The notes beneath the pieces were generated by a model that made no database searches, was not told where the DNA came from, and was given only the letters and a program-made list of their open reading frames with translations. Positions 45,101 through 58,684 of a DNA stretch of 64,000 bases are shown here, piece after piece; within the stretch, counting starts at the first letter, position 1, and every line of letters begins with the position of its first letter. The stretch comes from Erythroxylum novogranatense (Eukaryota; Streptophyta; Magnoliopsida; Malpighiales; Erythroxylaceae): positions 372,001 through 436,000 of the forward strand of contig JAIWQS010000215.1 of the NCBI GenBank assembly GCA_029891385.1, written 5' to 3'. The position numbers were made by a program, and so were the translations under genes.

Positions 45101-48100
45101 TGTAACATCCCACCCTCTTGGAAGGGTAAAATAGGAAATTGGTCATAGGATGGGATTGATAGGGAATAATTAGTCTTGTTCATGCATAATGGGGTGATAC
45201 AGTCCTGATTGTGCACGTGAAATTCTTGTACGTGCATACATGATATTCTGGTTTGCGTGCCTAAGACAATTTTCTTGGGATTAACGTGGTTAATGGGTTG
45301 AAAAATTATTTGGAGTGCGCCATTGGTGTTTTACATTTTAAGGATTTATGAAAATTTTTCCGAATTGTCGGAGAAAATTCCCAGGCCGACAAAATCGTCG
45401 GTAAATGGCTAAATGTGTTTTTGTTATGGAAAATGTGGTTTCGTGTTTGAAAAATTATTGGGAGTGGACTGTTATATGTTTTACAATTTTGGGCAATTTG
45501 GTAATTTTCAAAAAATGATTCGGGGAAATTCTGAAAATTCGATTTGGAAAAATCGCCAATCGTCGAACAGACCAATTTTGGTAGCGAAATTTCTACTGAT
45601 GACCTTTGTATTATTGGGTATATTATTTTGGGATTGAAATGAGGGCCATTGGAATTGAATGGGTCAAATGTCATTAGGATTTCTTAATAAATCCTATTAT
45701 ATAGTTTTGTCTTTTATCTATTTTGTCTTATTCCTCAATTTGCCAAGTGTCTTTAATGGAGTTATGACTTTTGTCTTGTTCTAGCTAATAAAATCGGCAA
45801 TTCATTGTTAAAGGAGGGAGGAAAAATGAGTTTGTTGCTTATCTCTTCTCACCATCCGAAACTCCATCTTCTCCTTCCTTCTCATCGATATTCTTCACTT
45901 GTTTCATTTAGCTGCTACTTTCTTGGTTCTTCCTTGCATGCTTCTAAGCTTAAACCTTCTCCCTCTTTGCTATGATGATAACCATGCATGGGGTTGAGAA
46001 GTGAGGAAGTAGAGTGGTTGGAGAAATTAAGAGTTGGGTTGGAAGCTTGAATTGGTAAGTGTTTAGTTATGCTTTAATTATGTCTTATGAATCATGGTAG
46101 TTAGAAACATGGAATGGGAGATATGGTATGTTTATTATGTTTATTGATGCCTTAAATAGATGATAATTATTGCTTGAATTAATGGGTATAAGATTAGGAT
46201 TAGTTATGAATTGAAAGTAGGATGAGTGATGAATGGTTTTAGCTTGAGTTATGAATGGTTTTAGGATAAGTGAGATTAAAAGTCAGGGATGATTAGGTAA
46301 TTACACTACTCATCGTATCGTCATGAAATGGGAAATATTGGACCCGAGTAAAGTGTAGATGGTCCGATCAGGTATATATTGATTCTTGCATTCAAGAAAT
46401 GATGATAGCGTAGATTGTACTAAGAACAAGGTTATCTTGTAGAACGGTCTACTTGATTTGAAAGAAGCTGAAAGAGCAAGGTGCCTTGTGCCTAGTGCCT
46501 AGTAGAGTGAGAAAAAGTAGACATGGTGAGATAAAATTATGCAGATAAACTGAAATGAATTAGTGAAATGGTTATGATCTGGACCGCATAAACTTGAGAC
46601 CTGAAATGGTTATGTGACTATTCTTTAAGAGTTTGGAAATCAGTATGATAAAATCGTAAGGGAAAAAGACAGATCGACAATTTTCTCTTGATTGTGTATC
46701 GGAAATTCTAGATTTGGTTGATAAGATGTATAGAGACATAGAAATGGTAGCTGGATGGGTAAATAGATAGAGATACAATGGGTTGTATCAGCGATTTTAA
46801 TCGTGTTTTGGGGACCGTGAATGCCCTATTATCGATTGTTTGAGGATATTAAAGAAATACTGAAGCAATAAGAAGATAACATTGTATAAGCCAAGTGGAC
46901 ATGACCTTAAAAGGTCAAGTTGACACATGAATGCTATGGGAATGAAACTAGGGATATGAAAAGAGTTGTCACATTTAAGTCGATTTACCGTTGGGAGTAC
47001 TATTGGACGATAAAGTTGATCATGATTAATAAAATGTATGTGAAAGATACATGGAAATCATGGGGAGATGATCGATGAATGATTAAATCGTGCTTTATGG
47101 TGGCTATAAGTGTAAAGTTTATATTAGGTTAAAGTAAGACATAGGAGGACTGAATGTACCTTTATGAGAGGAAATGAGAAATGCTTATGGCATCAGTCAT
47201 TTATTTGAGGATTAGCATAAATGGAAAGGAGTCTTAGAAAGTCTGAATTGTATAGGTTACTAATTGGTTTCGGATAAAATGCTAAGGTATAGATTCTTGA
47301 ATAAGTGGTAAAGAAAGTGTTTATGTGGTATCTGAGGAACCTTAGTGTAAGGAATGTTATGATCTTTTAAATTATGGCATAAACTTGTTACGATTGAGAT
47401 AGTGCTTAAGAATGATTGAAATACAATTAGGGACACTAATTGGTCGATGAGACTTTAAGTGAGCGATTATAATGATGGTAACAAGATTAATGGTCATGAC
47501 GAAAAGAAGAATGTACCAAATCAAAAGTGAAATTGAGGTTATCTGTACTGTGTGTACGGAATTGTAAAATATCCAACAACATGAGTGGAAGTTTAATTTG
47601 TGGTGATCCTATTGCAATGTGAAGCGAATAGAGCTCCATAGGTAAGGCAAAACTGTAAAGTAGTCCCGAACTGTAAAGTGGAATACTAAAATGAAGTGGA
47701 AATTGATGGAAGTCTAATTATAGATGATTAGGTATTGGTATATATAGATATATCGATGTGGATGACATGAAATCGATTGAAAGAAAATGAATAGAGACAA
47801 GAAGTCTAAAGGAAGCTGATAATGGCGTGATGTAGTGTTATCTTGAAAAAGGGGTTGCAAATACACTAATTGTGGGTGAATGAATTGAATGATGTTTGGT
47901 AATGTATGGAAAAGTTTAAGAGGAATGGTGCAAAGTAAGCAAATGGTAGTGGCGATAATTATAGGCGGAATGTGTTTGAAAGAATTGAGCGATGAAAAGT
48001 AAAATGAACTATATGAATTATTGAAGAATTTGATCTGGCGATAAGCATACCTTTGGAGAGTGGACAATGTATGTTGAAGCTGAAACATAATGTTCAAGCG

Positions 48101-49297
48101 GTAGTAGATAAATTGAATTGGCGTTGATAAATGGTATTGGTGTCATGATCGCGATTGAAAGTCTTGAGGCTAGATTCCTATAAGGATACCTTTGTGTTTA
48201 TTCGAGGAAAGAGGCAGGTATAAATGACTACTATCTCGACAATTCTGAGCGAGCAGACATTTCGACTAGTGAACATATAAAGTCAAGGAGCAGTTAATTA
48301 CGGATATTGGGATTAGCAAAGAATGTCAAGTAGATTATGGGTTACGGAAATTGAGAGACTGAATAAAGGTAAGAAAGGTAAGAGTGCGGGAGTTAAAGTG
48401 GTAAGTCTCATGAGGAGTCAAAGAAGAAGTTGTGTGCCGATAAAAGTGGCGAACAAGAAAGTGAATAGTCGAAGCTCGACATTCCGATAAGCATATCTGG
48501 CGAAATTGAATAACTACGGGTATAGAATGAAGTGATAATTGATTCAGTGTTTATAGGTTTGAATGTTCGTGAGAAAAAAATGCTTAAGTGGTTTGAGTTT
48601 CACAGGATTATGATCGTGTTATAGAGTTCTGCTTTACTGTAGGAATACACTGCTACACTGTACAATGCCTAACGAGAGTCAAAGACCATAATGGATTTGA
48701 GACTGTGATGAGTGAAAAAAAGGAAAGTGACTCAGGAAAGCTGAATGGGTTAAGTACATATCCGAATAAAGTGCATTAACACTTTAGAATAGTGAATTGT
48801 CTAAAGGAGAATTGAAGTTGAACAGAGAATCAATGGGATATAAAGCATGACTGCATTAGGTAAAGTATCACTGGTTATAGGAAAATGGAGCTAAATGTCA
48901 TTGTATTGTTACCAAAGGAATGTGAATCGTCCCTGACGAGATAAAGGAGGTTATTGTACGTATCACCTTGAAAAGATGTACTCCATGGAATAGATATTTG
49001 ACGATATCTTGAGAAAAGGTATTGGATGAATAAGCGTGATGATTAGTGAGCAGGTTTGGAAATAATGAGCTGAGTCATAGCATTGGAACTAAAGGTAATG
49101 ACTACTCACGAAAGTGGCAAGTGAGTTAGCTAAGAAAATGAGATCGCCAATCGATAGCCTTGTGGAGTGCATTTCTTGTGATGAGTGATAATGAGGTACA
49201 TTATGGAATGGTAAAGTGTATGAAACATGTAGGATATATGAGAATCATAGTGAGCTGTTGATCGAGAATTTCGAGGACGAAATTTTTATAAGGAGGG
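45101..49297 (+). repeat. LARD-like array unit 1 (internally deleted)
   Basis: LTR 5' part 45101-~46250, deletion junction at ~46243-46265, then the non-coding interior to 49297. The TATA-like ATTATATAG is near 45697-45707. A CT-rich leader and splice-donor-like GGTAAGT at ~46051 follow. Minus-strand ORFs such as 48097-47714 recur in other units but have no known motif. Confidence 0.85.
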
Positions 49298-52200
49298 TGT
49301 AACATCCACCCCTTTGGAAGGATAAAATAGGAAATTGGTCATAGGATGGGATTGATAGGGAATAATTAGTCTGTTCATGCATAATAGGGTGATACGATCA
49401 CAATTGTGCACGTGAAATTCTGTACATGCATACATGATATTCGGTTTGCATGCCTCAGACAATTTTCTTAGGATTAATGTGGTTAATGGGTTGAAAAATC
49501 ATTTAGATGCATGCATTGAGTGTTTTACATTTTAAGGATTTATGAGAATTTTTCTGGAATTATCGGGAGAAAATTCCGGATGACAAAATCGATGCATAAA
49601 TGGCTAAATGTGTTTTGTTATGGAAAATGTGGTTTCGTGTTTGAAAAATTATTGGGAGTGGAATGTTATATGTTTTACAATTTTGGGCAATTTCGGTAAT
49701 TTTCAAAAAATGATTCTGGGAAATTCTGAAAATTCGGATAGGAAAAATCATGATTAATGACCAAACCGATTTTAGTAGCGAAAATTTCTACCCAATGGCT
49801 TGTATTATTGAGTATATTATTTTGGGATTGAAATGAGGGCCATTGGAATTGAATGGGTCAAATGTCATTAGGATTTCTTAATAAATCCTATTATATAGTT
49901 TTGTCTTTTATCTATTTTGTCTTATTCCTCAATTTGCCAAGTGTCTTTAATGGAGTTATGACTTTTGTCTTGTTCTAGCTAATAAAATCGGCAATTCATT
50001 GTTAAAGGAGGGAAAATGAGTTTGTTGCTTATCTCTTCTCACCATCCAAACTCCATCTTCTCCTTCCTTCTCATCGATATTCTTCACTTGTTTCATTTAA
50101 GTTGCTACTTTCTTGGTTCTTCCTTGCATGCTTCTAAGCTTAAACCTTCTCCTCTTTGCTATGATGATAACCATGCATGGGGTTGAGAAGTGAGGAAGTA
50201 GAGTGGTTGGAGAAATTAAGAGTTGGGTTGGAAGCTTGAATTGGTAAGTGTTTAGTTATGCTTTAATTATGTCTTATGAATCATGGTAGTTAGAAACATG
50301 GAATGGGAGATATGGTATGTTTATTATGTTTATTGATGCCTTAAATAGATGATAATTATTGCTTGAATTAATGGGTATAAGATTAGGATTAGTTATGAAT
50401 TGAAAGTAGGATGAGTGATGAATGGTTTTAGCTTGAGTTATGAATGGTTTTAGGATAAGTGAGATTAAAAGTCCGGGATGATTAGGTAATTACAGCTCAT
50501 TTGTATACGTCATGAAATGGGAAATATTGGACGAGTAAAGTGTAGATGGTCCGATCGGTATATATTGATTCAACGCATTCATGAATGATGATAGCGAGAT
50601 TGTACTAAAACGAGGTTATCTTGTAACGGTCTACTTGATTTGAAAGAAGCTGAAAGAGCAAGGTGCCTTGTGCCTAGTGCCTAGTAGAGTGAGAAAAGTA
50701 GACATGGTGAGATAAAATTATGCAGATAAAGCTGAAATGAATTCGTGAAATGGTTATGATCTGGACGCATAAGCTTGAGGCCCGAAATGGTTATGTGACT
50801 ATTGTCTTAAGAGTTTGGAAATCGGTATGATAAAATCGTGAGAAAAAGACGATGACAATTTTCTCTTGATTGTGTATCGGAAATTCTAGATTTGGTTGAT
50901 AAGATGTATAGAGACATAGAAATGAGTAGCTGGATGGGTAAATAGATAGAGATACAATGGAGTTGTATCAGCGATTTTAATCGTGTTTTGGGATATGAAT
51001 GCCCTATTATCGATTGTTTCAGGATATTAAAGAAATACGAAGCAATAAGAAGATAACATTGTATAAGCCAGTGGACATGACCTTAAAAGGTCAAGTTGAC
51101 ACATGAATGCTATGGGAATGAAACTAGGGATATGAAAAGAGTTGTCACATTTAAGTCGATTTACCGTTAGGAGAGTACTATTAGACGATAAAGTTGATCA
51201 TGATTAATAAAATGTATGTGAAAGATACATGGAAATCATGGGGAGATGATCGATGAATGATTAAATCGTGCTTCTATGAGTGGCTATAAGTGTAAAGTTT
51301 ATATTAGGTTAAAGTAAGACATAGGAGGACTGAATGTACCTTTATGAGAGGAAATGAGAAATGGTTATGGCATCAGTCATTTATTTGAGGATTAGCATAA
51401 ATGGAAAGGAGTCTTACGAAAGTCTGAATTGTATAGGTTACTAATTGGTTTAGGATAAAATGCTAAGGTATAGATTCTTGAATAAGTGGTAAAGAAAGTG
51501 TTTATGTGACTGTCACAAGGAACCTTAGTGTAAGGAATGTTATGATCTTTTAAATTATGGCATAAACTTGTTCTGATTGAGATAGTGCTTAAGAATGATT
51601 GAAATACAATTAGGGACACTAATTGGTGATGAGACTTTCGTGAGCAAGTATAATGATGGTAACAAGATTAATGGTCATGAGCGAAAAGAAGAATGTACCA
51701 AATCAAAAGTGAAATTGAGGTTATACATCTTTGTGTGTATGGAATTGTAAAATATCCAACAACATGAGTGGAAGTTTAATTTGTGGTGATCCTATTGCAA
51801 TGTAAGCGAATAGAGCTCCATAGGTAAGGCAAAGCGTAAAGTAGTCCCGAATCAAAGTGGAATACTAAAATGAAGTGGAAATTGATGGAAGTCTAATTAT
51901 AGATGATTAGGTATTGGTATATATAGATATATCGATGTGGATGACATGAAATCGATTGAAAAGAGAAAATGAATAGAGACAAGAAGTCTAAAGGGAAACC
52001 GATAATGGCGTGATGTAGTGTTATCTTCAAAAAAGGGTTGCAAATACACTAATTGTGGGTGAATGAATTGAATGATGTTTGGTAATGTATGGAAAAGTTT
52101 AAGAGGAATGGTGCAAAGTAAGCAAATGGTAGTGGCGATAATTATAGGCGGAATGTGTTTGAAAGAATTGAGCAGTGAAAAGTAAAATGAACTATATGAA

Positions 52201-53490
52201 TTATTGAAGAATTTGATCTGGCGATAAGCATACCTTTGGAGAGTGGACAATGTATGTTGAGCTGAAACATAATGTTCAAGCGGTAGTAGATAAATTGAAT
52301 TGAGCGTTGATAAATGGTATTGGTGTCATGATCGCGATTGAAAGTCTTGAGGCTGTAGATTCCTATAAGGATACCTTGTGTTTATTCGAGGAAAGAGGCG
52401 GTATAAATGACTACTATCTTGACAATTCAGGCTGAGCAGACATTTCGACTAGTGAACATATAAAGGCTGCAAGGGCAGTTAATTACGGATATTGGGATTC
52501 ATGAAAGAATGTCAAGTAGATTATGGGTTACGGAAATTGAGACCTGAATAAAGGTAAGAAAGGTAAAGTGCGAGGAGTTAAAGTGGTAAGTCTCATGAGG
52601 AGTCAAAGAAGAAGTTGTGTACCGATAAAAGTGACAGAGCAAGAAAGTGAATAGTCGAGCTCGACATTCCGGTAAGCATATCTGGCGAAATTGAATAACT
52701 ACGGGTATAGAATGAAGTGATAATTGATTCAAGTGTTTATAGGTTTGAATGTTCAGAAAAAAAATGCTTAAGTGGTTTGAGTTTCGCAGGATTATGATCG
52801 TGTTATAGAGTTACCTTTCTTTGTAGGAATACCTTTGCTACCTTTGTACAATGCCTAACGAGAGTCAAAGACCATAATGGATTTGAGGCTGTGATGAGTG
52901 AAAAAAGGAAAGTGACTCGGGAAAATTTGAATGGGTTAAGTACATATCGAATAAAGTGCATTAACACTTTAGAATAGTGAATTGTCTAAAGGAGAATTGA
53001 AGTTGAGCAGAGAATCAATGGGATATAAAGCATGACCGCATTAGGTAAAGTATCCTTGGTTATAGGAAAATGGAGCTAAATGTCATTGTATTGTTACCAA
53101 AGGAATGTAGATAGATCACTGACGAGATAAAGGAGGTTATTATGCGTATCACCTTGAAAAGATGTACTCCATGGAATAGATATTTGTGTTATCTTGAGAA
53201 AAATATATTGGATGAATAAGCGTGATGATTAGTGAACAGGTTTGGAAATAATGAACTGAGTCATAGCATTGGAACTAAAGGTAATGACTACTCTGAAAGT
53301 GGCAAGTGAGTTAGCTAAGAAAATGAGATCGCCAACTGATAGCCTTGTGGAGTCTATTTACTGTGATGAGTGATAATGAGGTACATTATGGAATGGTAAA
53401 GTGTATGAAACATGTAGGATATATGAGAAGCTGTCATAGTGAATCGTTGGTGAGAATTTCGAGGACGAAATTTTTATAAGGAGGGGGAAT
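49298..53490 (+). repeat. LARD-like array unit 2 (internally deleted)
   Basis: Colinear with units 1 and 3, same deletion junction. It is distinguished by several places where ACTG in the other units reads CTTTG-like here (for example 52811-52850). It ends aggagggggaat before unit 3. Confidence 0.85.
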
Positions 53491-56400
53491 TGTAACATCC
53501 CACCCCTACTTTGGAAGGATAAAATAGGAAATTGGTCATAGGATGGGATTGATAGGGAATAATTAGTCTTGTTCATGCATAATGGGATGATACAGTCCTG
53601 ATTGTGCACATGAAATTCTGTACATGCATACATGATATTCCCGGTTTGCATGCCTCAGACAATTTTCTTAGGATTAATGTGGTTAATGGGTTCGAAAAAT
53701 CATTTGGAGTACGCCATTGAGTGTTTTACATTTTTAGGGATTTATGAGAATTTTTCTGGAATTATCCGGAGAAAATTCCCGGACTGACAAAATCGTCTGT
53801 AAATGGCCTAAATGTGTTTTTGTTATGGAAAATGTGGTTTTCGTGTTTGAAAAATTATTGGGAGTGGACTGTTATATGTTTTACAATTTTGGCAATTTCG
53901 GTAATTTTCAAAAAAATGATTCGGGGGAAATTCCTGAAAATTCCCGGACTGAAAAAATCGCCAATTGTCGAACCGACCAATTTTTGGTAGCGAAAATTTC
54001 TACCCAATGACACTGTATTATTGGGTATATTATTTTGGGATTGAAATGAGGGCCATTGGAATTGAATGGGTCAAATGTCATTAGGATTTCTTAATAAATC
54101 CTATTATATAGTTTTGTCTTTTATCTATTTTGTCTTATTCCTCAATTTGCCAAGTGTCTTTAATGGAGTTATGACTTTTGTCTTGTTCTAGCTAATAAAA
54201 TCGGCAATTCATTGTTAAAGGAGGGGGGAAAAATGAGTTTGTTGCTTATCTCTTCTCACCATCAAAACTCCATCTTCTCCTTCCTTCTCATCGATATTCT
54301 TCACTTGTTTCATTTAATTGCTACTTTCTTGGTTCTTCCTTGCATGCTTCTAAGCAAACCTTCTCCTCTTTGCTATGATGATAACCATGCATGGGGTTGA
54401 GAAGTGAGGAAGTAGAGTGGTTGGAGAAATTAAGAGTTGGGTTGGAAGCTTGAATTGGTAAGTGTTTAGTTATGCTTTAATTATGTCTTATGAATCATGG
54501 TAGTTAGAAACATGGAATGGGAGATATGGTATGTTTATTATGTTTATTGATGCCTTAAATAGATGATAATTATTGCTTGAATTAATGGGTATAAGATTAG
54601 GATTAGTTATGAATTGAAAGTAGGATGAGTGATGAATGGTTTTAGCTTGAGTTATGAATGGTTTTAGGATAAGTGAGATTAAAAGTCCGGGATGATTAGG
54701 TAATTACAGCTCTGACTGTATCTGTCATGAAATGGGAAATATTGGACCAGAGTAAAGTGTAGATGGTCCGATCAGGTATATATTGATTCACTGCATTCAG
54801 CAAATGATGATAGCGAGATTGTACTAAGAAACGAGGTTATCTTTATCAGAACGGTCTACTTGGATGAAAAGAACTGAAAGAGCAAGGTGCCTTGTGCCTA
54901 GTGCCTAGTAGAGTGAGAAAAAGTAGACATGGTGAGATAAAATTGTACAGATAAACTGAAATGAATTCGTGAAATGGTTATGATCTGGACCGCATAAGCT
55001 TGAGACTGAAATGGTTATGTGACTATTGTGCTAAGAGTTTGGAAATCAGTATGATAAAATCGTAAGGGAAAAAGACAGACTGACAATTTTCTACTGATTG
55101 TGTATCGGGAAATTCTAGATTTGGTTGATAAGATGTATAGAGACATAGAAATGGTAACTGGATGGGTAAATAGATAGAGATACAATGGAGTTGTATCAGC
55201 GATTTTAATCGTGTTTTGGGGATTTGAGATGCCCTATTATCGATTGTTTGAGGATATTAAAGAAATACGAAGCAATAAGAAGATAACATTGTATAAGCCA
55301 AGTGGACATGACCTTAAAGGTCAAGTTGACACATGAATGCTATGGGAATGAAACTAGGGATATGAAAAGAGTTGTCACATTTAAGTCGATTTACCGTTGG
55401 GAGTACCTATAGACGAGAAAGTTGATCATGATTAATAAAATGTATGTGAAAGATACATGGAAATCATGGGGAGATGATCGATGAATGATTAAATACGTGC
55501 TTCTATGAGTGGCTATAAGTGTAAAGTTTATATTAGGTTAAAGTAAGACATAGGAGGACTGAATGTACCTTTATGAGAGGAAATGAGAAATGCTTATGGC
55601 ATCAGTCATTTATTTGAGGATTAGCATAAATGGAAAGGAGTCTTACGAAAGTCTGAATTGTATAGGTTACTAATTGGTTTCCGGATAAAATGCTAAGGTA
55701 TAGATTACTGAATAAGTGGTAAAGAAAGTGTTTATGTGACTGTCACAAGGAACCTTAGTGTAAGGAATGTTATGATCTTTTAAATTATGGCATAAACTTG
55801 TTCTGATTGAGATAGTGCTTAAGAATGATTGAAATACAATTAGGGACACTAATTGGCTGATGAGACTTTCGTGAACAGTATAATGATGGTAACAAGATTA
55901 ATGGTCATGACGAAAAGAAGAATGTACCAAATCAAAAGTGAAATTGAGGTTATCTGTACTGTGTGTACGGAATTGTAAAATATCCAACAACATGAGTGGA
56001 AGTTTAATTTGTGGTGATCCTATTGCAATGTGAAGCGAATAGAGCTCCATAGGTAAGGCAAAACTGTAAAGTAGTCCCGAACTGTAAAGTGGAATACTAA
56101 AATGAAGTGGAAATTGATGGAAGTCTAATTATAGATGATTAGGTATTGGTATATATAGATATATCGATGTGGATGACATGAAATCGATTGAAAAGAGAAA
56201 ATGAATAGAGACAAGAAGTCCTAAAGGGAAACTGATAATGACGTGATGTAGTGTTATCTTCAAAAAAAGGGGTTGCAAATACACTAATTGTGGACTGAAT
56301 GAATTGAATGATGTTTGGTAATGTATGGAAAAGTTTAAGAGGGAATGGTGCAAAGTAAGCAAATGGTAGTGACGATAATTATAGACGGAATGTGTTTGAA

Positions 56401-57726
56401 AGAATTGAACAGTGAAAAGTAAAATGAACTATATGAATTATTGAAGAATTTGATCTGGCGATAAGCATACCTTTGGAGAGTGGACAATGTATGTTGAACT
56501 GAAACATAATGTTCAAGCGGTAGTAGATAAATTGAATTGACGTTGATAAATGGTATTGGTGTCATGATCGCGATTGAAAGTCTTGAGACATAGATTCCTA
56601 TAAGGATACTTTGTGTTTATTCGAGGAAAGAGACGGTATAAATGACTACTATCTTGACAATTACGGTGAGCGAATGACATTTCGACTAGTGAACATATAA
56701 AATCGCAAGGAGCAGTTAATTACAGATATTGGGATTCGCAAAGAATGTCAAGTAGATTATGGGTTCGGAAATTGAGAGACTGAATAAAGGTAAGAAAGGT
56801 AAGAGTGCGAGGAGTTAAAGTGGTAAGTCTCATGAGGAGTCAAAGAAGAAGTTGTGTGCAGATAAAAGTGACGAACAAGAAAGTGAATAGTCGAAGCTCG
56901 ACATTCCAGTAAGCATATGCGAAAAGCGAAATTGAATAACTACGGGTATAGAATGAAGTGATAATTGATTCAAGTGTTTATAGGTTTGAATGTTCAGCAG
57001 AAAAAAAATGCTTAAGTGGTTTGAGTTTCACAGGATTATGATCGTGTTATAGAGTTCTGCTTTACTGTAGGAATACACTGCTACACTGTACAATGCCTAA
57101 CGAGAGTCAAAGACCATAATGGATTTGAGACTGTGATGAGTGAAAAAAAGGAAAGTGACTCAGGAAAGCTGAATGGGTTAAGTACATATCAAGAATAAAG
57201 TGCATTAACACTTTAGAATAGTGAATTGTCTAAAGGAGAATTGAAGTTGAGCAGAGAATCAATGGGATATAAAGCATGACCGCATTAGGTAAAGTATCAC
57301 TGGTTATAGGAAAATGGAGCTAAATGTCATTGTATTGTTACCAAAGGAATGTGAATCGTCCCTGACGAGATAAAGGAGGTTATTGTACGTATCACCTTGA
57401 AAAGATGTACTCCATGGAATAGATATTTGACGGTATCTTTGAGAAAATGTATTGGATGAATAAGCGTGATGATTAGTGAACAGGTTTGGAAATAATGAAC
57501 TGAGTCATAGCATTGGAACTAAAGGTAATGACTACTCTGAAAGTGGCAAGTGAGTTAGCTAAGAAAATGAGATCGCCAACTGATAGCCTTGTGGAGTCAT
57601 TTTATCGTGATGAGTGATAATGAGGTACATTATGGAATGGTAAAGTGTATGAAACATGTAGGGATATATGAGAACTCATAGTGAATCGTTGAGAATTTCG
57701 AGGACGAAATTTTTATAAGGGGGAAT
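53491..57726 (+). repeat. LARD-like array unit 3 (internally deleted)
   Basis: Colinear with units 1 and 2, same deletion junction. It ends ttataagggggaat before the full unit. Confidence 0.85.
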
Positions 57727-58684
57727 TGTAACATCCCACCCTCTCTGGAAGGATAAAATAGGAAATTGGTCATAGGATGGGATTGATAGGAATAATTAGT
57801 CTTTGTTCATGCATAATAGGGATCGATACGATCCTGATTGTGCACATGAAATTACCGTATACATGCATACATGATATTCGGTTTGCATGCCTCGCACAAT
57901 TTTCTTAGGATTAATGTGGTTAATGGGTTGAAAAATCATTTAGAGTACGCCATTGAGTGTTTTACATTTTAGGGATTTATGAGAATTTTTCCGAATTATC
58001 AGGAGAAAATTCCGGACCGACAAAATCGTAAATGGCCTAAATGTGTTTTTGTTATGGAAAATGTGGTTTTCGTGTTTGAAAAATTATTGGGAGTGGACTG
58101 TTATATGTTTTACAATTTTGGCAATTTAGGTAATTTTCAAAAAATGATTCGGGAAATTCTGAAAATTTTGATAGGAAAAAACGCCAATTAATGAACCAAT
58201 CGATTTTAGTAGCTAAAATTTCTACCCAATGGCACTGTATTATTGAGTATATTATTTTGGGATTGAAATGAGGGCCATTGGAATTGAATGGGTCAAATGT
58301 CATTAGGATTTCTTAATAAATTCTATTATATAGTTTTGTCTTTTATCTATTTTGTCTTATTCCTCAATTTGCCAAGTGTCTTTAATGGAGTTATGACTTT
58401 TGTCTTGTTCCTAGCTAATAAAGTCGGCAATTCATTGTTAAAGGAGGGAGGAAAAATGAGTTTGTTGCTTATCTCTTCTCACCATCCGAAACTCCATCTT
58501 CTCCTTCCTTCTCATCGATATTCTTCACTTGTTTCATTTAGCTGCTACTTTCTTGGTTCTTCCTTGCATGCTTCTAAGCTTAAACCTTCTCCCTCTTTGC
58601 TATGATGATAACCATGCATGGGGTTGAGAAGTGAGGAAGTAGAGTGGTTGGAGAAATTAAGAGTTGGGTTGGAAGCTTGAATTG

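Noticed and set aside
47714..48097. Minus-strand ORF repeated in array units 1-3 (also near 51897-52250 and 56129-56565)
   Set aside because: Recurrence follows from the tandem array. The frame breaks between units, composition is that of random AT-rich antisense, and no domain is visible.
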